Shown here: piece after piece, positions 1 through 6,992 of the stretch | How the letters are laid out: each line of letters starts with the position of its first letter | Numbering within the stretch: position 1 is the stretch's first letter | From: CAZRUA01 sp964603125 | GTDB lineage: Bacteria > Bacteroidota > Bacteroidia > B-17B0 > Aurantibacillaceae | Assembly (NCBI GenBank): GCA_964603125.1 | Contig: CAZRUA010000013.1 | Span: 1-45,824 of the forward strand | Direction: 5' to 3' | Length of the DNA: 45,824 nucleotides | The notes under the pieces: generated by a model | Database searches by the model: none | Told to the model about the DNA's origin: nothing | The model's input: only the letters and a program-made list of their open reading frames with translations | Translations under genes and position numbers: made by a program

Positions 1-175
1 ATATATTATTAATTTTTGCTGCTTTAAGTGCTGGATTTAAAATAATTGGAGTGATAATGTCATCTACTAATGACCCAATAATTTTACCAAATGCAGCACC
101 AATAACAACACCTATTGCTAAATCAACCACATTTCCTTGTATCGCAAAAGCTTTAAATTCTTTAATTAATCCCAT
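1..175 (-). CDS. mscL: Large-conductance mechanosensitive channel MscL, N-terminal part
   Basis: Only the first 58 codons are in the window; the gene runs off the left edge. The ATG is the complement of 173-175, and the product begins MGLIKEFKAFAIQGNVVDLA, followed by IGVVIGAAFGKIIGSL. This is the amphipathic N-terminal helix and the first transmembrane helix (TM1) of MscL, including the conserved VVDLAIGVVIGAAF stretch and the start of the periplasmic side (DDIITP). MscL is a homopentameric inner-membrane channel that opens under membrane tension during hypo-osmotic shock. A TATTTTTG element, fitting the Bacteroidota -7 box TAnnTTTG, lies at 210-217 on the minus strand, but I see no matching -33 TTTG. 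The call is firm for the part visible. Confidence 0.93.
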   Translation of the reverse strand, partial: MGLIKEFKAFAIQGNVVDLAIGVVIGAAFGKIIGSLVDDIITPIILNPALKAAKINNI

Positions 176-238
176 AATTTTTAATTTTTAGTTAATTTTT
201 AATTTTTGGCAAAAATAGATTAGTTAATTATTAAACCA

Positions 239-1252
239 TTAATTATTATCGAGAACTTTGAACAACTCGTCTAACTTTGGAGTTAAAATAATTTCTGTTC
301 TGCGATTCTTTTTTCTTGCCTCAGGTGTTTTAGCGGGGTCTAATGGGAAAAATTCGCCACGGCCTGCAGATGTAATTCTTTTTGGGTCAATAGTTGTTCC
401 TCCTAATATTATTTTAGTAACCGATGTTGCGCGCATTACAGATAAATCCCAGTTATCTTTAATGTCGCCTGTACCTTTCATTGGCACGTCATCCGTATGA
501 CCTTCAACCATAACATTAATATCTGTGTTTTGCTCAAGAACTTTAGCTAAGTTTTTCAAAGCTTCAACACCTTTAGCTTCAACAGCAGTTTTACCGCTAG
601 CAAAAAGCAAGCTTTCATCCATACTTACATACACTTTACCATTTTTGTTGGTAATAGTAAGCCCTTTGTTTTCAAAACCAACTAATGCGTCGCTCAATTT
701 CTTTTTCAAATCCATCACAGCTTGGTCTTTCTTTTTTAGGATGTCTTCTAATTCATTCACACGAGCTTCGCGTTTTTTTAATTCTAACGAAAGTAATTCT
801 AATTCAGCTTTTTGCTTGTTTAATTGCATTTCAAGCATTTTCAGTTCTTCTTCTTTTTTTAATAATTGTTCTCGTGTTAAATTTAAATCACCACTTAATT
901 TTGCATTTTCCTTTTCATTTAATGCCAATAGCTTTTCAAATTTTTTCTCTAAAATATCATATTCGTAATTGATTTTATCATAGTTACGGGTTAAACTTCT
1001 AAAACCTGTGCCCATAATTGTAGTATCACGTAATAACCCAGAAAGCTCTTTATTCTGGCGAGCCAACTGCTCGTTTAATTCTTTTATTTTAGCTTCGTTG
1101 CCCTGAAACTCTCCTTTTACTTTTGCAAGTTCATCTTCACAAGATTTTTGTTTCGCTTGAGCCTCTTCTAGTTTACGAGCAGGAACACAAGATGTAAAAA
1201 TAACAAGGCTTAATACCATTAAAGCCACTGTGGTTTTTAAAATTTTAGTCAT
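239..1252 (-). CDS. OmpA-family lipoprotein with long coiled coil
   Basis: This is a 337-residue outer-membrane lipoprotein that probably ties the membrane to peptidoglycan. Residues 1-22 form a lipoprotein signal ending in the lipobox FTSC, with lipidated Cys22. Residues of about 25-205 are charged heptad-like sequence (coiled coil), including KLEEAQAKQKSCEDELAKV. Residues of about 210-325 form an OmpA C-terminal domain with VEGHTDDVP, NWDLSVMRA and KKNRRTEIIL, the motif set that binds diaminopimelate in this family. An upstream reading of 60 more residues is open, but the lipoprotein signal begins exactly at the ATG complementary to 1250-1252, so I chose that start. A minus-strand TACGTTTG box at 1336-1343 could be its promoter -7 element. 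The gene is divergent from the one at 1368. Its exact partner is not known. Confidence 0.9.
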   Translation of the reverse strand: MTKILKTTVALMVLSLVIFTSCVPARKLEEAQAKQKSCEDELAKVKGEFQGNEAKIKELNEQLARQNKELSGLLRDTTIMGTGFRSLTRNYDKINYEYDILEKKFEKLLALNEKENAKLSGDLNLTREQLLKKEEELKMLEMQLNKQKAELELLSLELKKREARVNELEDILKKKDQAVMDLKKKLSDALVGFENKGLTITNKNGKVYVSMDESLLFASGKTAVEAKGVEALKNLAKVLEQNTDINVMVEGHTDDVPMKGTGDIKDNWDLSVMRATSVTKIILGGTTIDPKRITSAGRGEFFPLDPAKTPEARKKNRRTEIILTPKLDELFKVLDNN

Positions 1253-1367
1253 TTTAATAAGGTTTAAAAATAAAGTGTAAATGTAGTTTAAAATAATGAA
1301 ATAAAACGGCTGGATTTTGAAACTTTTCGATATATCAAACGTATAATTTACTACTAATAAGTTTGTT

Positions 1368-2078
1368 ATGGTTAGTTTAAGTAATAATTGGATAACAGAA
1401 GGCCAAATAGATTTTGAGTATAAAAAATACATTGCTCTTGCTTATATTAAACAAATCAGCGATAGTTTTTCGGAAAACAAATTATACCCTCATTTAAGTG
1501 AACTCTTGCAACATTATCGCTCATTAATTGAAATCAAAACCAATGCTCAAAAAATTGAATTTGGAGGACACAAAACGATTGGGACTATAGATTTGGCAAA
1601 TAAAAAAATTGTTTACGAAAGCAATTTGATTTTAAGCGAAATATTTGATGAAGTAAATAAGATAATTGATTTCTCTATTCCACTGTTTTATCAAACAATT
1701 TGTAACGGAAAGGAGTTGTTTTTAGAATTGGAATCTAGTTTAACTATGCAATCAATCGGAATTAGACCATTGAATACTGATGAGGGCTATTTAATACTTC
1801 AAAACAAAGAATTAAATTTATTACACGTTTTTAATTATAGTTTGTCGTTTTATGAGGCTGTTGAGGGAAATAGTCGTTTGTTATATACAAGATATATTGA
1901 CTCATTTAAAACGAATTTAAATTGGAATCCTGAAAGCACAAAACAGTATTTATTAGAAAAGTACCATCATCTACCTAACCCTGCTGTGTTTTATTTTGAA
2001 AGTAAAAAGTCATTACCTTTTAATGAAACTTACCTGCCTTTAGTTAAGAGATACTTGGTAAGTAAGTTGGCTGCTTGA
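1368..2078 (+). CDS. Conserved Bacteroidota protein of unknown function
   Basis: The 236-residue product has no signal peptide or membrane segment and looks like a soluble cytoplasmic protein. It opens with WITEGQIDFEYKKYIALAYI and ends with the motif LPNPAVFYFES followed by LPLVKRYL. From memory, this pattern of an opening EYKKY block and a closing LPNPA block belongs to a family seen across Bacteroidota with no assigned function. I see no catalytic motif. The ATG at 1368 is the first in frame after the intergenic region, and a TAAGTTTG string sits only 3 bp before it, too close to be trusted as a promoter. The gene stands alone between a divergent OmpA lipoprotein and a lipoprotein gene with its own promoter. 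Confidence 0.75.
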   Translation: MVSLSNNWITEGQIDFEYKKYIALAYIKQISDSFSENKLYPHLSELLQHYRSLIEIKTNAQKIEFGGHKTIGTIDLANKKIVYESNLILSEIFDEVNKIIDFSIPLFYQTICNGKELFLELESSLTMQSIGIRPLNTDEGYLILQNKELNLLHVFNYSLSFYEAVEGNSRLLYTRYIDSFKTNLNWNPESTKQYLLEKYHHLPNPAVFYFESKKSLPFNETYLPLVKRYLVSKLAA

Positions 2079-2118
2079 ATAAGGTTAATGTAAATTCGCA
2101 ATGTTACACGATAATCTA

Positions 2119-2148
2119 TTGCATAAAATCAAAATAATATTAAATTTG
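2119..2148 (+). promoter_or_regulatory. Bacteroidota-type promoter for the lipoprotein at 2188
   Basis: A TTG at 2119-2121 (-33 element) is followed after 19 bp by TAAATTTG at 2141-2148 (-7 element TAnnTTTG). Transcription would begin around 2153-2156, about 35 nt before the ATG at 2188. The position rules out the upstream in-frame ATG at 2101 as the start. Confidence 0.7.
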
Positions 2149-2187
2149 TCTAGTTTTAATAGGTTAATTTTACAAAACAAATATTGT

Positions 2188-2568
2188 ATGAACAAGTTGA
2201 TTAAAGTTACTTTTGCTTTTATATTTATTATAAGTGTTATAAATTTTACATCTTGCGCAAAAGATAAAGGGGTTATTCCAGTGAATGTGTTAACTAATTG
2301 CGATACTTTGTCGAGTGTTACTTACACTAATTTTGTTAGTGGTATTTTGGCTAATAACTGCACTTTTAGTGGTTGTCATAATGCTGGTTCAACAAATGAT
2401 TATACATCCTATGCAGGAATAAAGGCAAAAGTAGATAATGGCACCTTTAATACGAGAGTTTTAGTTGAGAAAAGTATGCCAGCATCTTATTCAACAGGTC
2501 CAACTAGTTTAGACCCTTGCACATTGTATAAGCTTCAAAAGTGGGTTAATGCTGGGGCGCCGCAATAA
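2188..2568 (+). CDS. Cytochrome c-like lipoprotein with a CX4CH motif
   Basis: The 126-residue product begins MNKLIKVTFAFIFIISVINF and has a lipobox FTSC with Cys23, so it is probably an envelope lipoprotein. Cys58 and Cys63-His64 (CTFSGCHN) form a CX4CH motif, a spaced version of the CXXCH heme-attachment site that is known in some multiheme cytochromes. Met97 (EKSMP) could be the distal heme ligand, as in class I cytochromes c. Two further cysteines (Cys38 and one near residue 113) flank this core and might form a disulfide. Similar small lipoproteins are common in Bacteroidota near surface-enzyme genes. Heme binding is an inference. The start is set by the promoter at 2119-2148. The gene converges with the next one across a gap of only 2 bp. 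Confidence 0.75.
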   Translation: MNKLIKVTFAFIFIISVINFTSCAKDKGVIPVNVLTNCDTLSSVTYTNFVSGILANNCTFSGCHNAGSTNDYTSYAGIKAKVDNGTFNTRVLVEKSMPASYSTGPTSLDPCTLYKLQKWVNAGAPQ

Positions 2569-2570
2569 AT

Positions 2571-2798
2571 TTACTTTCCTGTTAATTGTAAAAACATATC
2601 ATTAAAGCGTAATCTAACACGTTCAACAAATTCTTGGTTTACAATTGATTTAATTTTTTCGATAGAATCTGCTTCTTCCTTGGTAAATTTAAATGTTTGT
2701 TCCATTGGTCCCGCTTCAAATTTCACCAAAAATTTTTCGTTCATTTGAAAAATCGAAATCGTAATACTTTGATGAGGTATAGTTGCTACAACACGCAT
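2571..2798 (-). CDS. Small conserved protein translationally coupled to kbl
   Basis: The 75-residue acidic protein has no signal peptide or membrane segment. It opens MRVVATIPHQSITISIFQMN and continues with KFLVKFEAGPMEQTFKF, which looks like a small beta-sheet followed by a helix. I do not recognise a named family. Its ATG overlaps the kbl stop codon by one base (TAATG, read on the minus strand around 2800-2796), which suggests translational coupling and a functional link with threonine or glycine metabolism. It is the last gene of the 4429-2571 minus-strand run. The coding reading is supported by the tight overlap and the balanced composition. Confidence 0.7.
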   Translation of the reverse strand: MRVVATIPHQSITISIFQMNEKFLVKFEAGPMEQTFKFTKEEADSIEKIKSIVNQEFVERVRLRFNDMFLQLTGK

Positions 2799-3988
2799 TA
2801 CTTAATTACGTTAAGTTCTTTTCCAATTTTAGCAAATGCTGCAATAGCTTTATCTAAATGAGCTTGTGTGTGCGCTGCTGATAATTGCACTCTAATGCGC
2901 GCCTGACCTTTTGGAACAACTGGAAAAAAGAAACCGATAACATAAATACCTTCAGCTAATAATTTTTCAGCAAAAGTTTGCGCTAGCTTGGCGTCGTAAA
3001 GCATTACAGGCACAATTGCCGAATCTCCATCTTTAATTTCTAAACCAACTTCTTTAATTCCTTTTTTAAAGTAGTTTACGTTCCACTCTAATTTATCCCT
3101 TAATTCAGTGGTTTCACTTAACATATCAAAAACGGCAATAGAAGCACCTACAATATGAGGAGCTAATGAGTTTGAGAATAAATAAGGACGCGATCGCTGA
3201 CGAAGCATTTCTATTATTTCTTTTTTACCCGATGTAAATCCTCCCATAGCGCCACCCAAAGCCTTTCCTAAAGTGCCTGTTACAATATCCACACGATTCA
3301 TCACATTTTTTAACTCAACGGTTCCACGACCTGTTTTGCCAATAAAACCGCTAGCGTGGCTTTCGTCCACCATAACTAAAGCGTTGTATTTATCTGCTAA
3401 GTCACAAATTTTATCTAAAGGTGCTACAAATCCGTCCATACTGAATACACCATCTGTTACAATTATTCTGTATCGTTGAGCTTGAGCTTTTTTTAATTGC
3501 TCCTCTAGGTCGGCCATATCGCAGTTTTTATAGCGATAACGTTGTGCTTTACATAATCTTACTCCATCAATAATTGAAGCGTGATTTAATTCATCCGAAA
3601 TAATTGCATCTTCTTCGCCAAATAAAGGCTCAAATACTCCACCATTCGCGTCAAAAGCTGCGGCATATAAAATCGTATCTTCTGTATGTAAAAAATCAGA
3701 AATCTTTTTTTCTAATGTTTTATGAATGTCTTGTGTTCCGCATATAAAACGTACTGAGGACATACCGTAACCATGAGAGTGTAAGGCTTTTTGAGCACCT
3801 TCTATTACTTTTGGATGAGATGATAAACCTAAATAATTGTTAGCGCAAAAAATAATAACTTCATCGCCATTACTAACTTTAACCGAAGCGCCTTGTGGGG
3901 TTGTTATTATTCTTTCTTTTTTAAATAAACCAGCCTCTTCAATAGAACTAAGTTCTTTTGAAAGGTGTTGTTGAAATGATCCGTACAT
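2798..3988 (-). CDS. kbl: Glycine C-acetyltransferase (2-amino-3-ketobutyrate CoA ligase)
   Basis: This 396-residue PLP enzyme interconverts glycine plus acetyl-CoA and 2-amino-3-oxobutyrate, the second step of threonine breakdown after threonine dehydrogenase. It is an alpha-oxoamine synthase: FCANNYLGLSSHPKV near residues 47-61, VDESHASGFIGKTGRG near 207-222 with Asp208 and His211, and the PLP lysine Lys242 in TGTLGKALGGAMGG. The length matches the family (about 395-400). Related enzymes (8-amino-7-oxononanoate synthase, serine palmitoyltransferase) share the fold, but FICGTQDIHKTLE and DELNHASIIDG favour Kbl. No tdh gene is adjacent. It lies 6 bp after the secreted protein at 3995-4429 and overlaps the small gene at 2571-2798. 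Confidence 0.93.
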   Translation of the reverse strand: MYGSFQQHLSKELSSIEEAGLFKKERIITTPQGASVKVSNGDEVIIFCANNYLGLSSHPKVIEGAQKALHSHGYGMSSVRFICGTQDIHKTLEKKISDFLHTEDTILYAAAFDANGGVFEPLFGEEDAIISDELNHASIIDGVRLCKAQRYRYKNCDMADLEEQLKKAQAQRYRIIVTDGVFSMDGFVAPLDKICDLADKYNALVMVDESHASGFIGKTGRGTVELKNVMNRVDIVTGTLGKALGGAMGGFTSGKKEIIEMLRQRSRPYLFSNSLAPHIVGASIAVFDMLSETTELRDKLEWNVNYFKKGIKEVGLEIKDGDSAIVPVMLYDAKLAQTFAEKLLAEGIYVIGFFFPVVPKGQARIRVQLSAAHTQAHLDKAIAAFAKIGKELNVIK

Positions 3989-3994
3989 ATAAAT

Positions 3995-4429
3995 TTATGA
4001 TTTTTTTGAACCTACTAAAATGGTTAAACAGCCAGTGTGCACTAGGCCATGGCCTTTATCTTCACTTTTTGGTACTATAATTTTTAAAGTGTATTGTTGT
4101 GTTCCGGTTGAAGCAAAATCCCAAAAAGATTTTCCTCCACCATCTTTGATATTATCAAAAACTACATTTTTGTTTGCGTCAATTAATTGAAAGGTAACTG
4201 TACCTAAAATTTCTTGAGCACACACTAAAACACGATAAGAATTTCCTTCGTAAAAAGTAAGTGGCATTTCTGCTTCTTCACCTTCCGAAAAACTTGCAGT
4301 ATTTATTTGCCCGCTGCTTGCATAGGGAGCCAATTGAGGTAAACATTTGTTTTTAGCAAATTGCTTGCATTGCGCTTGAATAAGTTGGGTAAAAACTAAA
4401 GCTAGTAGTATAAAAATGGATTTTTTCAT
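3995..4429 (-). CDS. Secreted protein of unknown function upstream of kbl
   Basis: The 144-residue product has a Sec signal peptide (MKKSIFILLALVFTQLIQAQ) that ends in the AQ cleavage context common in Bacteroidota. The mature part has about four cysteines (CKQFAKNKC near the new N-terminus, plus VCAQ and TGCLTI), which suggests disulfides. The rest looks like a beta-sandwich that could bind a ligand or another chain: EMPLTFYEGNSYRVLV, TVTFQLIDANKNVVFD and YTLKIIVPKS. I do not recognise the family beyond having seen similar Bacteroidota hypotheticals. It lies 6 bp before kbl on the same strand, so the two are probably cotranscribed even though one is exported and one is cytoplasmic. Confidence 0.75.
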   Translation of the reverse strand: MKKSIFILLALVFTQLIQAQCKQFAKNKCLPQLAPYASSGQINTASFSEGEEAEMPLTFYEGNSYRVLVCAQEILGTVTFQLIDANKNVVFDNIKDGGGKSFWDFASTGTQQYTLKIIVPKSEDKGHGLVHTGCLTILVGSKKS

Positions 4430-4548
4430 CTTTAGAGTTTTTCTTGAATAAACTTAAAACAGACTCATAAATTACTAATTCATGTGTTTGTGCTGTAAAT
4501 ATACTTGCTTTTGTCGGAATTTATCGAATTTATCGACCTTAATTTTTC

Positions 4549-4580
4549 TTTGGCTACATGCAAAATATAGTGTATATTTG
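4549..4580 (+). promoter_or_regulatory. Promoter of tRNA-Leu
   Basis: TTTG at 4549-4552 and TATATTTG at 4573-4580 are 20 bp apart, matching the Bacteroidota -33/-7 consensus. Transcription would start a few bases after 4585, shortly before the tRNA 5' end at 4598. Confidence 0.8.
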
Positions 4581-4597
4581 CAATCCTAATTTACTGA

Positions 4598-4679
4598 GCG
4601 GATGTGGCGTAATTGGTAGCCGCGCCAGACTTAGGATCTGGTGTTTCACGACGTGGGGGTTCGAGTCCCTTCATCCGCA
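4598..4679 (+). tRNA. tRNA-Leu (anticodon UAG)
   Basis: This is an 82-nt class II tRNA. The acceptor stem GCGGATG (4598-4604) pairs with CATCCGC (4672-4678), and A4679 is the discriminator. The anticodon stem CCAGA/TCTGG encloses the loop CTTAGGA, giving anticodon TAG at 4632-4634, which reads CUN leucine codons. An extended variable arm of about 13 nt (4642-4654) is as expected for tRNA-Leu. The T arm is GGGGG, loop TTCGAGT, CCCTT, with two G-U pairs. The 3' CCA is not encoded. The promoter at 4549-4580 and the terminator at 4681-4709 make it a single-gene transcript. Confidence 0.95.
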
Positions 4680-4680
4680 C

Positions 4681-4709
4681 AAAAAAAGAGCCGTTAAGGC
4701 TCTTTTTTT
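4681..4709. terminator. Bidirectional terminator shared by tRNA-Leu and rnpA
   Basis: A perfect 12-bp stem (4681-4692 with 4698-4709; AAAAAAAGAGCC, loop GTTAA, GGCTCTTTTTTT) has a T-run on both strands. It begins 2 nt after the tRNA on the plus strand. On the minus strand the rnpA stop codon (4708-4710) overlaps the outer edge of the stem, so it ends both transcripts. Confidence 0.9.
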
Positions 4710-5073
4710 ATTCTATCACTTGTAATGCTTTTAAAACTTTGGGTTCTAAGTCGGCGTAACTCAATTCCTCTGAACTTAAATAAATAAGCATAATGTCATA
4801 TTGCTTGTTATTCTCTTTAAGTTTTTTGTAAATATCTTCCTTATGTAAACGGTAGATTTCTTTTATTCGTCGTCTTATGGTGTTACGTTTGTTTGCTCTT
4901 TTGTGAAGACGTTTAGGCACAACTGCCAAGAATCTTACAGGAAATGGAATTTCAACAGTGTTTTCTTTAAAGATAATTTTAAACGGAAAAATAGTTTTTT
5001 GTTTGCCTTTGGCGTAAAGCAACTCAACATCTTTAATGGAACAGAGTCTTTCGTTTTTTTTAAAAGTATTCAT
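4708..5073 (-). CDS. rnpA: Ribonuclease P protein component
   Basis: The 121-residue basic protein is the protein subunit of RNase P, which binds the catalytic RNA and the 5' leader of pre-tRNAs. The signature lies at residues of about 53-73: VPKRLHKRANKRNTIRRRIK, the RNR motif of the family. The N-terminal FKKNERLCSIKDVELLYAKG matches the usual opening (F-x-K-x-x-R-L-x-x). The length is normal (110-130). It follows the HemD-like gene by 12 bp, an arrangement I recall as common in Bacteroidota. It is not next to rpmH here, unlike in many other phyla. The stop codon sits in the outer edge of the terminator at 4681-4709. Confidence 0.93.
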   Translation of the reverse strand: MNTFKKNERLCSIKDVELLYAKGKQKTIFPFKIIFKENTVEIPFPVRFLAVVPKRLHKRANKRNTIRRRIKEIYRLHKEDIYKKLKENNKQYDIMLIYLSSEELSYADLEPKVLKALQVIE

Positions 5074-5085
5074 CTTTATGGATGA

Positions 5086-6198
5086 TTACTTTTTGTGAGC
5101 TTCTTTCAAGTAATTGTCTAAAGCCATTGTCATACTTGGTGCCTGAGGTGTTGGAGAGTGAATATCCAAACGCAACTTATTATCTAATACAGCACGAGCT
5201 GTTGTATAACCAAATGCGCCAATACGAATATTACCTTGTTTAAAATTAGGGAAGTTTTGGAATAAAGATTTTATACCTGCTGGAGTAAAAAAGATTACTA
5301 CATCATAATCTAAAGTTTTTCCTAAATCCGATAAATTAGCACTTACAGTGCGATAAAAAACTGCTTTACTATAAGTAATCTTTAAATTATCTAGTAAATC
5401 AACAATTTGTTCTTTATGAACATCACTAACTGGTAATAAGAATTTTTCTTCGCGATGTTTTTTTATCACATCAACTAAATCGTGAATTGTTTGTGCTCCG
5501 AAAAATATTTTACGTTTACGGTATTGAACATACTTTTGTAAGTAATAAGCGGTTGATTCTGAAATACAGAAATACTTCATGCTTTCAGGTACAGTAACTC
5601 TCATTTCATTACACATGCGAAAGTAATGGTCAACTGCGTGACGAGAGGTTAAAATAACTGCATTATGATCAAGTATATTAATTCTTTCTTGTCTAAAATC
5701 TCTAGCTGGAACACCTTCCACTTTAATAAATTGACGAAAATCAATTTTAACATTATGGCGTCGAGCTAAATCAAGATAAGGGTTTTTATCGTTATCGGGT
5801 TTTGGCTGAGAAATTAAAACGGTTTTAATTCTGCCTTTAATTACATCAGAAGTTTTAATAGGAGCTAAAGTAGGGGCTTTAATCACCTCTTTTTCAACTT
5901 TAATTTTTGTAGGTTTTTCAACTACAATTTTTGGTTGAGTCGCTTTTTCAACTTTTTTAACTACTACTTTTTTAGTTGGCTTTGTTTCAGCACGACCAAT
6001 TACTTTTTTTACAGTTTTTACAACTTTTTTAGCAGCTGTTTTTGCTTTAACAATTGCTTTTAAAGTAGTTTTTGAGATTTTTTTCTTAGCAGCAGGCTTG
6101 CTAACTTTTTTAGCAGGTTTACTATTTTTTTTAGCTACACTAACTGGTGCAGTTTTCTTTAATTTACTTTTTATGGTTTTATTTTTTTTTAAAGCCAT
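5086..6198 (-). CDS. hemD: Uroporphyrinogen-III synthase (HemD-like) with lysine-rich N-terminal extension
   Basis: The 370-residue product has two parts. Residues of about 124-370 are a Bacteroidota-type uroporphyrinogen-III synthase domain: VKIDFRQFIKVEGVPARDFR, ILTSRHAVDHYFRMC, ESMKYFCISESTAYYLQKYV, VIFFTPAGIKSLFQNFPNF and SPTPQAPSMTMAL near the C-terminus. The enzyme cyclises hydroxymethylbilane in heme synthesis. Residues 1-120 are low-complexity sequence with 38 lysines plus alanine, valine and proline, in PAKK/KPAAKK-like units resembling a histone H1 tail; the usual protein is about 250 residues. The extension is in frame, with no stop or frameshift. It is the third gene of the minus-strand run DUF5777, DUF4271, hemD, rnpA. 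Confidence 0.85.
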   Translation of the reverse strand: MALKKNKTIKSKLKKTAPVSVAKKNSKPAKKVSKPAAKKKISKTTLKAIVKAKTAAKKVVKTVKKVIGRAETKPTKKVVVKKVEKATQPKIVVEKPTKIKVEKEVIKAPTLAPIKTSDVIKGRIKTVLISQPKPDNDKNPYLDLARRHNVKIDFRQFIKVEGVPARDFRQERINILDHNAVILTSRHAVDHYFRMCNEMRVTVPESMKYFCISESTAYYLQKYVQYRKRKIFFGAQTIHDLVDVIKKHREEKFLLPVSDVHKEQIVDLLDNLKITYSKAVFYRTVSANLSDLGKTLDYDVVIFFTPAGIKSLFQNFPNFKQGNIRIGAFGYTTARAVLDNKLRLDIHSPTPQAPSMTMALDNYLKEAHKK

Positions 6199-6227
6199 TT
6201 TAAATCTCGGTTTTTTTAAATCAAATA

Positions 6228-6971
6228 TTACTTGCTAAAATTTAAAATAAATTTTGAAACAATAGCTAAAGGCAATATTTCCAAGGCGCAAAGATATAAA
6301 ATTAAATGAAATAATGAAACCCCACCTTCATTAAAGCATAAAAGCACCCCTCTAAAAACTCTAAATAGATAGAATAATGCTAAAACAATTAGCCCCGAAA
6401 CAATAATTGTGTTTTGGGATATATCAGTGAAAAAGAAAAAAACTAAAACAGGAAATAAAAATACTCCTATGGCTTTGTTAGTTATTAAAACATTAAAAAT
6501 ATGATCGTAAATAATGTTTTGACTATTAATTATTCGTCCTAAAATCCAATTAAATATAATTTTTAGAGTATATCCAATTAAAGTAAATCCACAAATTATT
6601 AAATAAAATAAAACAGGGTGAAAAGTGTATTTTACAATTTGATAGTAGGAGTTAAGAGCAAAAAGAAATAGTGATATAGTTAGTAAAAAAACTACTAAAA
6701 GAACGATTGAAATACCTTTGTTTAAGCGATATTCATCTCGTTGCAAATCGTGAGTTGCATTTATGCTAAAAAAGGATTGAAAAAGATTTAAACCTTGTTT
6801 GTAATTATTAATGTAGAGGTAAATAAATAGGATGAAAACACCAAACAAAACAAAAAAGGGCCAAAGCTCTTGAGCGTGTTTTAATGGCAATGCCACATCA
6901 CTTTTGGGTTGAAGCAAATGATCGGTGAAGATATGTTGGTAGGTACCTAAGAAAACAAAAGTCTTAAACAT
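6228..6971 (-). CDS. DUF4271 membrane protein
   Basis: The 247-residue polytopic inner-membrane protein has about six hydrophobic helices, among them LWPFFVLFGVFILFIYLYI, LFYLIICGFTLIGYTL, a helix around FLFPVLVFFFF and FHLILYLCALEILPLAIVSK. The last, with its LEILPLAI motif, is typical of the C-terminus of DUF4271. The family is restricted to Bacteroidota and, as I recall, usually lies directly upstream of the HemD-like gene, as here (29 bp gap). Its function is unknown. A role in heme or envelope assembly is only suggested by position. No catalytic motif is visible. Confidence 0.8.
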   Translation of the reverse strand: MFKTFVFLGTYQHIFTDHLLQPKSDVALPLKHAQELWPFFVLFGVFILFIYLYINNYKQGLNLFQSFFSINATHDLQRDEYRLNKGISIVLLVVFLLTISLFLFALNSYYQIVKYTFHPVLFYLIICGFTLIGYTLKIIFNWILGRIINSQNIIYDHIFNVLITNKAIGVFLFPVLVFFFFTDISQNTIIVSGLIVLALFYLFRVFRGVLLCFNEGGVSLFHLILYLCALEILPLAIVSKFILNFSK

Positions 6972-6992
6972 GCTGTTTTATAAAAACATATT

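Noticed and set aside
181..217. Repeated TTAATTTTTA-like units near the left edge
   Set aside because: AT-rich low complexity next to the mscL start, with no arm structure or spacer pattern of a repeat array.
1253..1432. Sixty-residue N-terminal extension of the OmpA lipoprotein reading frame
   Set aside because: A lipoprotein signal peptide with a clean lipobox starts at the ATG complementary to 1250-1252; an extra 60 residues in front would bury it.
2101..2187. In-frame upstream start for the cytochrome-like lipoprotein
   Set aside because: The consensus promoter (2119-2148) lies inside this stretch, so it is not in the transcript.
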